From contig JAJQJQ010000019.1 of the NCBI GenBank assembly GCA_028622995.1, positions 1,426,001 through 1,490,000 of the forward strand: DNA of 64,000 bases, read 5' to 3'. The notes beneath the pieces were generated by a model that was given only the letters and a program-made list of their open reading frames with translations, was not told the DNA's origin and did not search any database. This DNA is from Panagrolaimus kolymaensis (taxonomy: Eukaryota; Nematoda; Chromadorea; Rhabditida; Panagrolaimidae). Position numbers and translations under genes: made by a program. Positions 48,997 through 58,152 of this stretch are shown here, one piece after another (position 1 is the first letter of the stretch; every line of letters begins with the position of its first letter).

Positions 48997-49399
48997 CAGG
49001 GTTTCCCGGAATTAAAAAAAATGAAAAGCGGGAGTGGTTTCAATGCTACAGGTTAAGTTTAAGTTGAATATGTGATTTAACTATCATCAGATAGCTCTAT
49101 TTCTGCTGCATCTTTTAATAGAAAAATTATATATTCAAATAAAGTTTTCCATGTAGCATTATAGCCACTTCCGCTTTTTTTTTTGACACCTATGAAATTT
49201 TTTTAATAAAGTCAAAAAAAAGCGGAAGTGGTTCCAATGCTACATGGAAAACTTTATTTGAATATATAATTTTTCTATTAAAAGATGCAGCAGAAATAGA
49301 GCTATCTGATGATAGTTAAATCACATATTCAACTTAAACTTAACCTGTAGCATTGAAACCACTTCCGCTTTTCATTTTATTTAATTCCGGGAAACCCTG
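48997..49399. mobile_element. Foldback hAT-like MITE, 403 bp, near-perfect palindrome
   Basis: Ends CAGGGTTTCCCGGAATTAAA, matched by its reverse complement at the right end. A perfect 8-bp target duplication CATGGAAT lies at 48989-48996 and 49400-49407. Almost the whole element is an inverted repeat: arms of about 185-190 bp around a short AT loop near 49190-49215. CCACTTCCGCTTTT and its complement occur both near the ends and near the centre. It has no coding capacity. Transcription across it would give a long double-stranded RNA. It sits between the carrier remnant and the Mic60 gene and could affect the promoters of either. Confidence 0.93.
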
Positions 49400-49596
49400 C
49401 ATGGAATACGTTGAATATGAGCACCACTAAAAAGAAAAAAATGTTCGAATGCTTTTCATCGAAAATTTTTTTTTATCGTGTCTTTGGCATTCCACGACAA
49501 AATCAACACGCAAATTTCCATGCAAAAGCATGTTTGCAAACTTTTCATTTGCGTTTCTTCTTTCTTCTTCCAACTTTTTTGATTTTCTTGCTTTTT

Positions 49597-49598
49597 AG
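49597..49598 (+). promoter_or_regulatory. Probable SL trans-splice acceptor of the Mic60 gene
   Basis: TTTTCTTGCTTTTTAG ends 25 bases before the ATG at 49624, with no upstream exon visible. A pyrimidine-rich acceptor close to the start codon is what nematode trans-splicing leaves. Inferred from sequence only. Confidence 0.55.
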
Positions 49599-49623
49599 TT
49601 TTTATCAACAATCAAAAACAAAC

Positions 49624-50601
49624 ATGCAAAAAATGGATGAATCCTATGTTGCTAAACTCTTTAAATCATATAAAGAATTAACTAAAATTGAAGCTGAACA
49701 AAATGTTAAAATATGTTTCCTTTTTAACCTTAAACTTTTGATGATTTCTTACTTACTTACTTTTTTTTTAGGAAGCTGTCTCAAATGAACGCCGTTTACA
49801 TTGCAAAGCTATTGATCTTTCTCTTTCAAAGCTGAGTGGTATGGAAACTGCCTTACAAAAACGTATCACTGATGTGAGTTGTTTATCCATTTTTTGTTGA
49901 ACAACTTATTTTTCTATTCCTATTTTTAGGACAATGAAAACCGTCGAGCAAAGCAATATTGGGTTGCATGTCAAAATATGGTTCAATCATTTATTCATCG
50001 AAGGCAAATAACTGGTCCAACAACAACAAATATCGATGATGATTCTCGTTGTAAACCATTGGATAAAGAATTAGAAGTTATTAAACAAGCATGTGGAAAA
50101 GATGAATTTGTTCAAAATCTCATGGGTTCCTTTTCACCTATTGCTGTCAAAAAAGGTGTTTACACTGAAGAAGATTTGAAGAATCGTTTTGCTACCGTAA
50201 GCTTTTCTCATTTATTTACTTCTTTATCTTCGTTTGCTTTACAGGTTTACAAATTATCAAGACGAGTAGCCAAAATTGATGAAAATGGTGGTGGTGTATT
50301 TGCTTATGCTTCATCTTACATTCAATCATTGTTTACTTTTGATACATATCGTCGTTTCGCTGCTGATGATAAAATTGATCCAAATCAAATAGACAATTAT
50401 GAAACTATTGCACGTGCAAAATACTTTGTTGAACATAATGATTTTGATAATGTTGTTCGGATTATGCAATTACTTCGTGGTGAATCGTCTCGTATTGCAA
50501 GTGGATGGATTCGTGATACAAAAGAACATCTTGAAACTCGTTTTCTTCTTGAATTACTCGCTTCTCATGCGGCTGTTACAAATATTCGATCAATGTATTA
50601 G
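49624..50601 (+). CDS. Short Mic60/mitofilin-like protein
   Basis: Four exons: 49624-49704, 49772-49873, 49930-50196 and 50245-50601, all phase 0, 268 residues. The last ~190 residues match the conserved C-terminal mitofilin domain of MICOS subunit Mic60: YARKY-type ETIARAKYFVEHNDF, then QLLRGESSRIASGWIRD and LLELLASHAAVTNIRSMY at the terminus. Mic60 organises crista junctions at the mitochondrial inner membrane, and this region binds Mic19 and membrane. Full-length Mic60 is about 650-750 residues with a presequence, one membrane helix and a coiled coil. With this start all of those are missing. The open frame continues upstream to an ATG at 49417, which would add a basic stretch and a hydrophobic segment (FFFLLPTFLIFLLFSFY), a possible miniature anchor. 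The donor AAT|GTTAAA is weak. The 5' side is occupied by the MITE, so exon loss is possible. Confidence 0.82.
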
Positions 50602-50710
50602 GTCATTTTGGTTTTGTGTCTTTTATGTTTGTATGTAAACTTTACTCTTAGGTGTTTTTTGTGATTGTATTAATATGAATAATAACTTTTCTTTCGTTTT
50701 GATTTTTTGT

Positions 50711-50712
50711 AG
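50711..50712 (+). promoter_or_regulatory. Probable trans-splice acceptor of the EHD gene
   Basis: TTTTGATTTTTTGTAG lies about 110 bases after the Mic60 stop codon, with a possible AATAAT-type polyadenylation signal between them (about 50677-50684). Spacing near 100 bp with an acceptor is the arrangement of nematode operons, where downstream genes receive SL2-type leaders. Not proven. Confidence 0.45.
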
Positions 50713-50714
50713 CT

Positions 50715-50741
50715 ATGCCTTATATTTTCATGCGTGATTGA
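50715..50741 (+). CDS. Upstream ORF in the EHD leader (8 residues)
   Basis: The first ATG after the presumed trans-splice site opens MPYIFMRD and then a stop, ending 50 bases before the EHD start. If the acceptor call is right, ribosomes would meet it first, so it could lower translation of the main frame. A cis-spliced 5' exon would change this reading. Confidence 0.3.
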   Translation: MPYIFMRD

Positions 50742-50791
50742 AAACGCTTTTTGATATCTTTTCATTGTTTTTTGATTTCGACGATACTTAT

Positions 50792-52769
50792 ATGGAAAAG
50801 CTTTTAGAGATGTTGCGTAAAACCTCAAATTTGTGTAATGTGTTATTATGGTCACCTCTAAATCGAACAATAACAACTGCAGCATCATTGCGTAATTCAT
50901 TTTCTTTGACATGGAAGAAGCAATTTGGTGGAAATGAAGTATGATATTTGTAATTCTTACTCTTTTAAAAGTTAACTTTTAGGTACTTGAAACGGTTAGT
51001 GATGGCCTTAAAAAGGTTTACAAACAGAAGCTATTACCATTGGAAGAACATTACAACTTTCATGAATTTCATTCACCAGCTATAGGTATGATTTTTTTTT
51101 TAAAACTTTATGTATTCTTATTATCGTTTTACAGATGATCCAGATTTTAACGCCAAACCTATGATTCTCCTACTTGGTCAATATTCAACTGGAAAAACTA
51201 CGTTTATTCGTTATCTCATTGAAGAAGACTTTCCTGGAATTCATATTGGTCCTGAACCTACAACTGATCGATTTATTGCTGTTATGTATGGTGATGAAGA
51301 AGGTGTAATTCCTGGAAATGCATTGGTAGTGGATTCAAGTAAACAATTTCGACCTTTAACAAAGTTTGGAAATGCCTTTCTAAATCGATTTCAATGCTCT
51401 ACCGTCAAAAACGAAGTCCTTCAAAATCTTACAATCATTGATACTCCTGGAATCTTATCTGGTGAAAAGCAAAGAGTGGATCGTGGTTATGATTTTTGTG
51501 GAGTTCTTGAATGGTTTGCTGAACGAGTGGATCGTATCATCTTATTGTTTGATGCTCACAAATTGGATATTTCTGATGAATTCAAACGTTGCATCGAAGC
51601 TTTATCAGGAAATGAAGACAAAATTCGTATCGTGCTTAACAAATCTGATATGGTCGATCATCAACAACTTATGAGAGTTTATGGTGCTTTAATGTGGTCA
51701 TTGGGAAAAGTGTTCAAAACTCCAGAAGTTTCACGTGTTTATATTGGTTCATTATGGGATGAACCTCTTCATCATGATGCCAATCGTCGACTATTTCAAG
51801 ATGAACAACGTGATCTCTTTTCTGATCTTCAATCATTACCAAGAAACGCTGCATTACGAAAGCTCAATGATTTGATAAAGCGTGCAAAACTGGCTAAAGT
51901 CCATGCTTATATTATAGCTGAACTACGAAAAGGAATGCCATTGATGATTGGAAAAGAAGTGAAGAAAAAGGAACTCATTCAAAAATTGGACGAAATTTAT
52001 GAGCAACTTCAACGACGACATAACATTTCTCCTGGTGATTTTCCTGATATCAATAAAATGCGTGAACGTTTATGGGCGGCTGATTTTAGTCAATTTAATC
52101 CTATAAAACCTAAACTTTTTGAAGCTGTTGATGGTATGCTTACTACCGATATTTGTAAGTCATTGAATTACATGTAATACATATTTCTAATGATTGATTC
52201 TTTTTAGCTCGATTACTTGCTCAAATACTAAAAGAAGAAGCTGCATTAATGGATGCAAATGCTAATGGATTAGCAGCTACAAAACAACGGGAAATTGTTC
52301 GAGGTGGAGCTTTTGATCGAAGTGCAGAAAGTGAAACACCATTTGGTCATGGAAAAAGTGAAGGATTTGATAAAGGTCGTGGAGAATCTGAATGGATTGT
52401 TTCTCGTGAACGCCAGAAGTTTGATCAACATTTTGAACACCTTAATCCTGTTGATGGAAAAATTAGTGGTATGTTAAATTACACTTACTGCAGCCGAATA
52501 AATTACATTACAAATTTTAAGGTCGTATTGCTAAACAATATATGCTTGAATCAAAACTTCCTAATTCAGTTCTAGGAAAAATATGGAAACTTGCTGATGT
52601 TGATAAAGATGGACATTTGGATGCTGATGAATTTGCATTGGTTAACTATTTGATTGATCTAAGAATTGAAGGACATGAACTGCCATCTCTACTACCAAAA
52701 CATCTTATTCCACCAAGTAAAAGAAACATCATTGAAACACCAAAACCTGATGAAGCTCTATTTCCATAA
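50792..52769 (+). CDS. rme-1: EHD-family membrane-remodelling ATPase (RME-1 orthologue)
   Basis: Five exons: 50792-50938, 50983-51085, 51135-52154, 52208-52468 and 52522-52769, 592 residues. EHD proteins are dynamin-like ATPases that oligomerise on endosomal tubules and drive endocytic recycling. Seen here: P-loop GQYSTGKT at residues 98-105, switch I PEPTTDRF, switch II DTPGILSGEKQR, then NKSD and the helical region (SLPRNAALRKLNDLIKRAKL). The C-terminal EH domain holds a calcium-type loop DVDKDGHLDADEF (about 536-548) and the GKIWKLAD segment of the NPF-binding pocket. No key residue is missing. The first 49 residues (MEKLLEMLRK...SFSLTWKKQFGGNE) are longer than the short N-terminus of mammalian EHD1; nematode RME-1 is known to have alternative N-termini. 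Polyadenylation signal AATAAA at 52911. Confidence 0.96.
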
Positions 52770-52910
52770 TATGAACCAACAACAACCATGGTTTCTTCCA
52801 AAGCATTTTTATATATGTATTAGATTAATATTTGTTATTTTAATTTCGTTTTCTGTTGTTGTATGTAATAATTTTGATTGAATTGTATGTGTTTGATACC
52901 ATTTTGTGGT

Positions 52911-52920
52911 AATAAATAAA
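52911..52920 (+). terminator. Polyadenylation signal, EHD gene
   Basis: AATAAATAAA lies 142 bases after the EHD stop codon, in the correct strand and spacing for 3' end formation. Confidence 0.6.
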
Positions 52921-53265
52921 TACTTATTTTACACATGTTGAATATTGTAACGGTAAACAAACTTGATATTGGCGGTGTTAAAAAATCTTTGTTGATGGTT
53001 AACAAGAGATTCCACTAATTAGAACCTCCAAAACTTTCCGGCTTCAATAATTGATCGTAGTCCTTGGTAAAATGTAACCCAAAGAGCTAAGAGAGAGAGT
53101 TTAGGGCATTTTTATCGGTTCTTCAGCCCATCAAAGTTTTCCATTTTTCATCTTTCATTCTCGTCTTCTTCTTTTGTTGTTGTTTCGAAAGTTATGAGCT
53201 GTTTCATGGTAATTATTTTTATTAGCGATTCAACAATGTACCAACCATTTACTTTTACAATTTTT

Positions 53266-53267
53266 AG
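53266..53267 (+). promoter_or_regulatory. Probable trans-splice acceptor of the CHMP4 gene
   Basis: TTTTACAATTTTTAG lies 21 bases before the ATG at 53289. No donor or coding exon is apparent upstream. Confidence 0.5.
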
Positions 53268-53288
53268 TATTTCAAAGTGACCTTTACA

Positions 53289-54245
53289 ATGTGGTTAGTA
53301 AAAATCTTTAAAACGAAAAAAGAAGAAGCTCGTGCGCCAACGATACAAGAATCAATTTCAAAGTTGCGTGAAACTGAAGAAATGTTAATGAAAAAACAGA
53401 ACTACCTTGAAAAAAAGATTGGACAAGTAAGTTAATTGCTGCTTATGATTTTTCTCATGAATATGTTGTTTTTTATAGGAAACTCAAATAGCTCGAAATA
53501 ATGCATCATCGAATAAACGAATAGCTTTACAAGCTTTGAAAAGAAAGAAGCAACATGAAAAAGACCAACAACAAATAGATGAAATGGTGCAAAAGATTGG
53601 AACTCAAATTATTTCACTTGAGAATGCAGCACTCAATGATGTGGTTTTGAAAGCTATGGGTGGTGCATCAAAGACGATGAAAGCTGTACACAAAAATATT
53701 GATGTTGATAAAATACATGTTTTGATGGAAGATATCGCTGAACAACAAAATGTCGCAAATGAAATAGCTCAAGCCATCTCAAATCCAGGTGGAAATGGTT
53801 TTGATAATGATATCGATGAAGATGAACTTTTAGCTGAATTGAAAGAACTTGTAAGATTTTTCATTCCTTGTTATAATAACGTTGGTACCTTTTTTAGGAA
53901 ACTATCAATGCCGCTGAATCTATTCCACAAGAAGATATTTGTACACGACTACCTGTTGTTCCTAAAGATGCTCTTTCTGTCCATTCAAGAAATAAAGATG
54001 ATGATGATATTGCTGTATTAGAAGAATTAGCTTGTTTACAATTACCTCATAATCCAAAAGATGCTCTTTCAACTCAACAAAAGAAAAATAAGAATAAAGA
54101 TGATGATATTGCTGTACTGGAAGAATGGGCTTGTTCACAATTACCTGAAGTTCCTAAAAATGCTCTTCCTGATGCTCGTCAAAAGAAGAAGAAAAAGAAT
54201 AAAGATGATGATATTGCTGAACTTGAGCAATGGGCTCATTCTTAG
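53289..54245 (+). CDS. ESCRT-III subunit CHMP4/Vps32/Snf7 with triplicated C-terminal helix
   Basis: Exons 53289-53426, 53479-53850 and 53898-54245, phase 0, 285 residues. CHMP4 is the main ESCRT-III filament protein in multivesicular body sorting, abscission and membrane repair. Residues 1-170 are the Snf7 core: basic N-terminus (IFKTKKEEAR), RETEEMLMKKQNYLEKKI, NKRIALQALKRKK, then the acidic DIDEDELLAELKEL. Animal CHMP4 proteins are usually about 220-235 residues and end in one amphipathic helix (acidic run, then ELE-WA) that binds Bro1-domain proteins such as ALIX. Here that unit is present three times: KDDDDIAVLEELAC (203-216), KDDDIAVLEEWAC (237-249) and KDDDIAELEQWAH (272-284). Each follows an LP-x-x-PK-x-AL linker. 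All lie in the last exon with 33-35-residue spacing. Copy I has leucine where II and III have tryptophan. Polyadenylation signal AATAAA at 54348. Confidence 0.95.
53954..54242 (+). repeat. In-frame triplication in the CHMP4 last exon
   Basis: Three ~100-bp DNA repeats recognised by AAAGATGATGATATTGCTG cores (53994-54035, 54096-54134 and 54201-54239) and by CCTAAAGATGCTCTTTC-type linkers at about 53959, 54048 and 54153. The coding sense is kept throughout. Differences between units are partly synonymous, so the duplication is not brand new. Confidence 0.9.
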
Positions 54246-54347
54246 CAATAATTACATATGTTAGCTAGTTTTGTCAACCATTTCAAACTATTGTTCATTA
54301 GTTGCTTTCATTTTTTTGCTTGTAAATATTTAAAATATGTTTAAAAA

Positions 54348-54353
54348 AATAAA
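54348..54353 (+). terminator. Polyadenylation signal, CHMP4 gene
   Basis: AATAAA about 100 bases after the stop codon at 54245. Confidence 0.6.
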
Positions 54354-54778
54354 TGTTTTAATTTTTCTAACAACTTTTGAACTTTTTTTACTCACTAACA
54401 AATGGTTTTAACATTTTTAGTACTTTTCCATGCTTTGTTTTTTTATTGATATTAGATCCAATTCGAGGATAGCATTTATGAGTATTATGTGGAACGGATT
54501 TACAGGATTTGATTGGTTATTAAAGGATAACATAAATGCGTCATCCTCATTGCCGATAATTTTTTTGTTGTAGAAAAAAGTAAACTTTCAAAAACAAATG
54601 TTTGAAACCAACAAAAACCCATGCAGGATGTCTCAACACGAAAGGCTTCTGTGCAATTTGCTTCTTTCGAATCAAACACTTTTTTGATTTATGATTGAAA
54701 CTTTTTTTCATTCATCCTTTTTTTGCTTCGTGATTTTCGTTGTCTTTTACCTTTTCATCCAATTTACATCCTTCTTAT

Positions 54779-54780
54779 AG
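54779..54780 (+). promoter_or_regulatory. Probable trans-splice acceptor of the anillin gene
   Basis: TTACATCCTTCTTATAG ends 16 bases before the ATG at 54797. Confidence 0.55.
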
Positions 54781-54796
54781 TCATACCTATTACAAA

Positions 54797-56450
54797 ATGG
54801 ATCAAGAAATGGAAGATGTTCATAATCAATCATTGTCGTCACCTTTCCAACTTCAATCACCATTATCTCCATCATTCTTTCCACCTGAAACACCAGCAGC
54901 AACTACATCAAAAGCATGTCAACAACAAGAAGAAACTTCTCCAACTCGTTCAATTTCATCCATCAATCTTCCTGATCTCATTCATGGATCTCATCGTCGT
55001 CTTGAACATCTTGATGATTCATTACTTTCATATGAAACTTCAAATGAACTTATGCCTGATTATCAACGTTATCATGCTGTATGTTTTTAATTTTATGTGT
55101 CCATCTAATTTCTTCGTTCTTTTTAGCGTTTACACTCAAAGTTATTGAATGAAAGAAATCGACTTCGAGAAGCTAAGAATTCAATTGTATATTGGCGCAA
55201 AAAAGAAGGAAATCATTATTCATGGAACGAAATATGTGCTCATGCTTTATTCCTTATGTCTGAAATCCGTGTAAAGAATTATAAAGAAGCCATCGAACGA
55301 ATTGAAACATTCAAACAAATGTCTTTTGCACCTCCACCTATTTCTATGGATGTTCGAACAACTTTAACCATCTCAAGTATGAATATTCATCTTTCACGTG
55401 CTTATTATTCCAAAACTGTAAATGATGGTATGTTTTTGTTGGTGATTTCATAGTAGGAGGCTGTCCTATAGCTTTAGCTAGCTTTGTTCCTTCTTTTTGT
55501 GTAACTTTTCTTGTATGTTTATTCACTTTTTCTTCTTTCAGATACTGACTATGTTTTCATTGTCGTTGGTTCAACTGGTGAAAAGACTGTTGCATCTCAA
55601 TTGCTTCAAGTTTCTACTAATCGTCAATTAAGATCTCGACAACTTCTTGTTGATGAAAAGCTCGTATTTAAGAATCTTCCACTCAACTTCCGAATTGAAT
55701 TATGTATCTATGTCATGAAAATTACTTCTCGAAAAGGAACTCCTACAGCTATTGCTAAAAAGGCTTTGAGCTTTTTCAGTAAGCTTGTCATTTGTTTTGC
55801 CGTACTCTATTGCTTGATTTTAGGTAAAATAACTCCACCAGCTGTTGCAAATATGAATTCTAGCTTTGGATCCAAGACAAAGGAAGAAGCAGCGACAACG
55901 TCTTTTGAACCTGCTGGAAGATTTTCTCTTCATCGTTTTACTGATGGTCAAATTGCTGTTAACTTGGAAGAATTTGTTTATCCTTTGGATGGTACCATCA
56001 ACATCAATTCAACGATTTCACCTTTACCAAAAGAATTATTAGCTGAAATTAAAGGATATTGGGTATGTTGATGCTGTTTACCTTCTCCTTTGTTGCATAC
56101 TTTTTCCTTTTTAGAAGCTTTACTCAAGTGATGGAAGTTCGGATCAATATTATGTCAAAATGAGTAATGGATTGATTCAATTTTCTGATGGTCCTCCAAA
56201 TAATCATCATGCCGATGACCTCAAATTCATCATAGATTGTTCAACTATTTGTGATTCTGAAATTGCTTCTGCTGATTCTGATGATGATGCACATCGATGG
56301 CTCTTTAATCTCAATATCGTCATATTTGGTCGTGGTGAAGGATGCCCTGAACATAAACAATTTTTGATCGGCATTGATAATGAAAATGAATTCCATCAAT
56401 GGATTAACTCTTTGAATACTGTATTGAGAGTTATTCGTGGAATAGCATAA
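54797..56450 (+). CDS. Short anillin-like protein (anillin-homology and PH domains)
   Basis: Five exons: 54797-55078, 55127-55427, 55542-55778, 55824-56062 and 56115-56450, 464 residues. Anillin is the cortical scaffold that links RhoA, septins and the contractile ring during cytokinesis. Residues 1-94 are low-complexity, proline- and serine-rich. About 95-194 is helical (RLHSKLLNERNRLREAKNSI), matching the Rho-binding part of the anillin-homology region. The C2-like strand region follows (DYVFIVVGSTGEKTVASQLL... LPLNFRIELCIYVMKI). A C-terminal PH domain starts near GYWKLYSSDGSSDQYYVKM (about 352) and ends with NEFHQWINSLNTVLRVIRG. The N-terminal myosin- and actin-binding modules of full-length anillins (over 1,000 residues) are missing, as in C. 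elegans ANI-2 and ANI-3. Rhotekin-like proteins are the main alternative. Polyadenylation signal at 56579. Confidence 0.85.
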
Positions 56451-56459
56451 ACATTATTT

Positions 56460-56760
56460 TATTTTTTGTTGGTTGTTGTTTTTCTTTAATTATGTAATTG
56501 TTTGTTTATAAAACTAGATAAAATATAATGTTGTTGTTGTTTTTGTTTGTGTGAAAATATTATTTATTTAATGTAAACAATAAATGTATGATTTTTTTTG
56601 GTTGATGTGTCTCAAGGATATTTGGATTTCATTAAGCATGCATAAAGGGAAGCACCTTCAGCAACTACCCAATCTGGATTAACTGTGCAACAATGATTAG
56701 CTAAGATATTCACTAAAAGTTTTTTGATCCCCAAGCTCTTAATTGCTTTAACATATTTTT
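56460..56760 (-). pseudogene. Duplicated 3' end of the Hsp70 gene
   Basis: The minus strand reads IKKLLVNILANHCCTVNPDW, then VVAEGASLYACLMKSKYP and a stop (about 56607-56750). It is nearly the same as the end of the intact Hsp70 (NHCCAANPDWVVAEGAALYACLMKCKYP-like, 58153-58290). Similarity continues past the stop into the 3' flank (AATATAATGTT, TTTTTGGTT), so about 300 bp was copied as genomic DNA. The upstream part of the gene is absent. The copy abuts the anillin stop codon, so anillin's 3' UTR and AATAAA (56579) lie in it in antisense. Confidence 0.9.
56579..56584 (+). terminator. Polyadenylation signal, anillin gene
   Basis: AATAAA 129 bases after the anillin stop, inside the duplicated Hsp70 3' flank. 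Confidence 0.55.
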
Positions 56761-56896
56761 TTTATCAAAAATTTTTGTTTTTTTCTTCATTGCATGAAAA
56801 AGGTGTAAAAATGCTAATGTTAATATTAACAGAATAAAAGATCGAAAAAACGAATATCGACAACTTTATTAAACAAAAATATTTACATAAATTATT

Positions 56897-57894
56897 TTAC
56901 AATATCCTAATAATATCTAATGTAAGTTCAATTCCAAGAAAACATGCTGCACTCGCTGGAAAGGCTCTAAACATGAGAGGTACAAAACCACGGAAGAAAC
57001 CACGAAATCCTTCATATTTTAATATTTCTTTGAAGACACTTCTCATACCATTCTTATATTTTCCGATTGCAGCAGTTTGAAGTCGAGATTTAATTACATC
57101 TACAGGAATACATGCAGAGCTTGAAAAAATACCAGCAAAGCCACCAGCAAAAAATGATGATATTGGAGAAAATGTTGCTGTGTCACTTTTGTTCGTGGAG
57201 AATCGATCTTTGAGATATTGATAAGTGGAGATGTAAATGGCCGAAGATGGAATATCTAAAAATTAAAAGTAATTAATAAATATGGAAAATAAATTTTTTA
57301 CTTCTCATTAAAGTCGCTACTGTTCCTCGATAAATGCTTCGAATTCCACCTTCTTTGTATAACTTTTTCGTGGCATCCAAAGGACCATCATACTTTTTGA
57401 TATATTCATTTGATTGAATTTGAAGAAGACATTTGATTCGTTCACAAGGTATCGAAATTGAAGATGTGCAAAGACTAGCGAAAGCTCCAGCAAAGATATT
57501 TTGAAAAGTTGAAAGTTTTTGATTTGGATGAGTTTGTTGAAACCATCGACCCACAGCACAACTACCAAAAAATATTGCGTTTAGTGGAATTGAACTTATG
57601 AGAGGTGTTGCCATACCTTTATATAATGACTAAAAAAGAAGAAACGTATTGGATTGAAAAATGTTAAAAAATTAAACAATAAAAAAAACATACACGAAAT
57701 CCTTCATTTTTGATAGTTTTTCTTACACAATCCAATGCTCCAGTATACATTGGTACAGTTGCATTAGCAGCTATTTTTGATGACATAGTTTGAAGTCGAA
57801 CTTTAACGGTATCAAATGGATGTCCAGTTGCTATACGACATGCTCCACCAATTCCACCAGCAATAAAATTTTCAATTAAATTGGTTTTTGACAT
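56897..57894 (-). CDS. dif-1: Mitochondrial carrier, carnitine/acylcarnitine-type (DIF-1-like)
   Basis: Exons 57894-57694, 57629-57302 and 57255-56897, 295 residues, the usual SLC25 length. Carriers exchange metabolites across the mitochondrial inner membrane through three ~100-residue repeats of two helices. The three signatures are present: HPFDTVKVRLQTM (repeat 1), IPCERIKCLLQIQ (repeat 2) and IPVDVIKSRLQTA (repeat 3). FIAGGIGG, FAGAFASL and FAGGFAGI start the odd helices. The start MSKTNLIENF and the repeat-2 motif resemble nematode DIF-1 and human CACT (SLC25A20), which would import acylcarnitines for beta-oxidation. The repeat-2 signature is atypical, as it is in that subfamily. A broken copy of its first exon lies at 48841-48991. 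Substrate assignment is inference. Confidence 0.92.
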
Positions 57895-58152
57895 TTTTAT
57901 TTCTCTTTGAATGCTTTGAATTTTGGATGAGCAAAAAAGGAAGAAATAAAACAAACAAACGAACAAAAAAGAATGAACGACAAAATGGAAGGAAAAAATG
58001 TAAATTTTTTTCTTGAGATTTTTTATTTTATTTTATTTTTCTTTAAATATGTAATTATTTTGTTTAAAACCAGGCAAAATATAATGTTTTTGTTATTATT
58101 GTTTGTCCGAAAATTTTTAATTACATATTTGCTTTTTTTGGTTAGTAATCTT
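57895..58152. other. Carrier 5' flank and Hsp70 3' flank
   Basis: Between the two minus-strand genes. Holds the Hsp70 3' UTR (homologous to 56460-56606) and the carrier's upstream sequence. No separate gene. Confidence 0.5.

Larger units (their letters stand above)
52770..53288. other. EHD 3' UTR and CHMP4 upstream region
   Basis: First ~150 bp are the EHD 3' UTR, with AATAAATAAA at 52911-52920. The remainder, up to the acceptor at 53266, is less AT-rich than usual (for example CTTTCCGGCTTC at about 53034, and AGAGAGAGAG at 53092) and is the likely CHMP4 promoter. No RNA gene recognised. Confidence 0.55.
54246..54796. other. CHMP4 3' UTR and anillin upstream region
   Basis: AATAAA at 54348-54353 ends the CHMP4 transcript region. 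The following ~430 bp should carry the anillin promoter. No distinctive element or RNA gene seen. Confidence 0.5.

Noticed and set aside
56615..56750. Independent small gene on the minus strand between anillin and the carrier
   Set aside because: It is the tail of an Hsp70 copy with matching 3' flank and no upstream exons, so a fragment.
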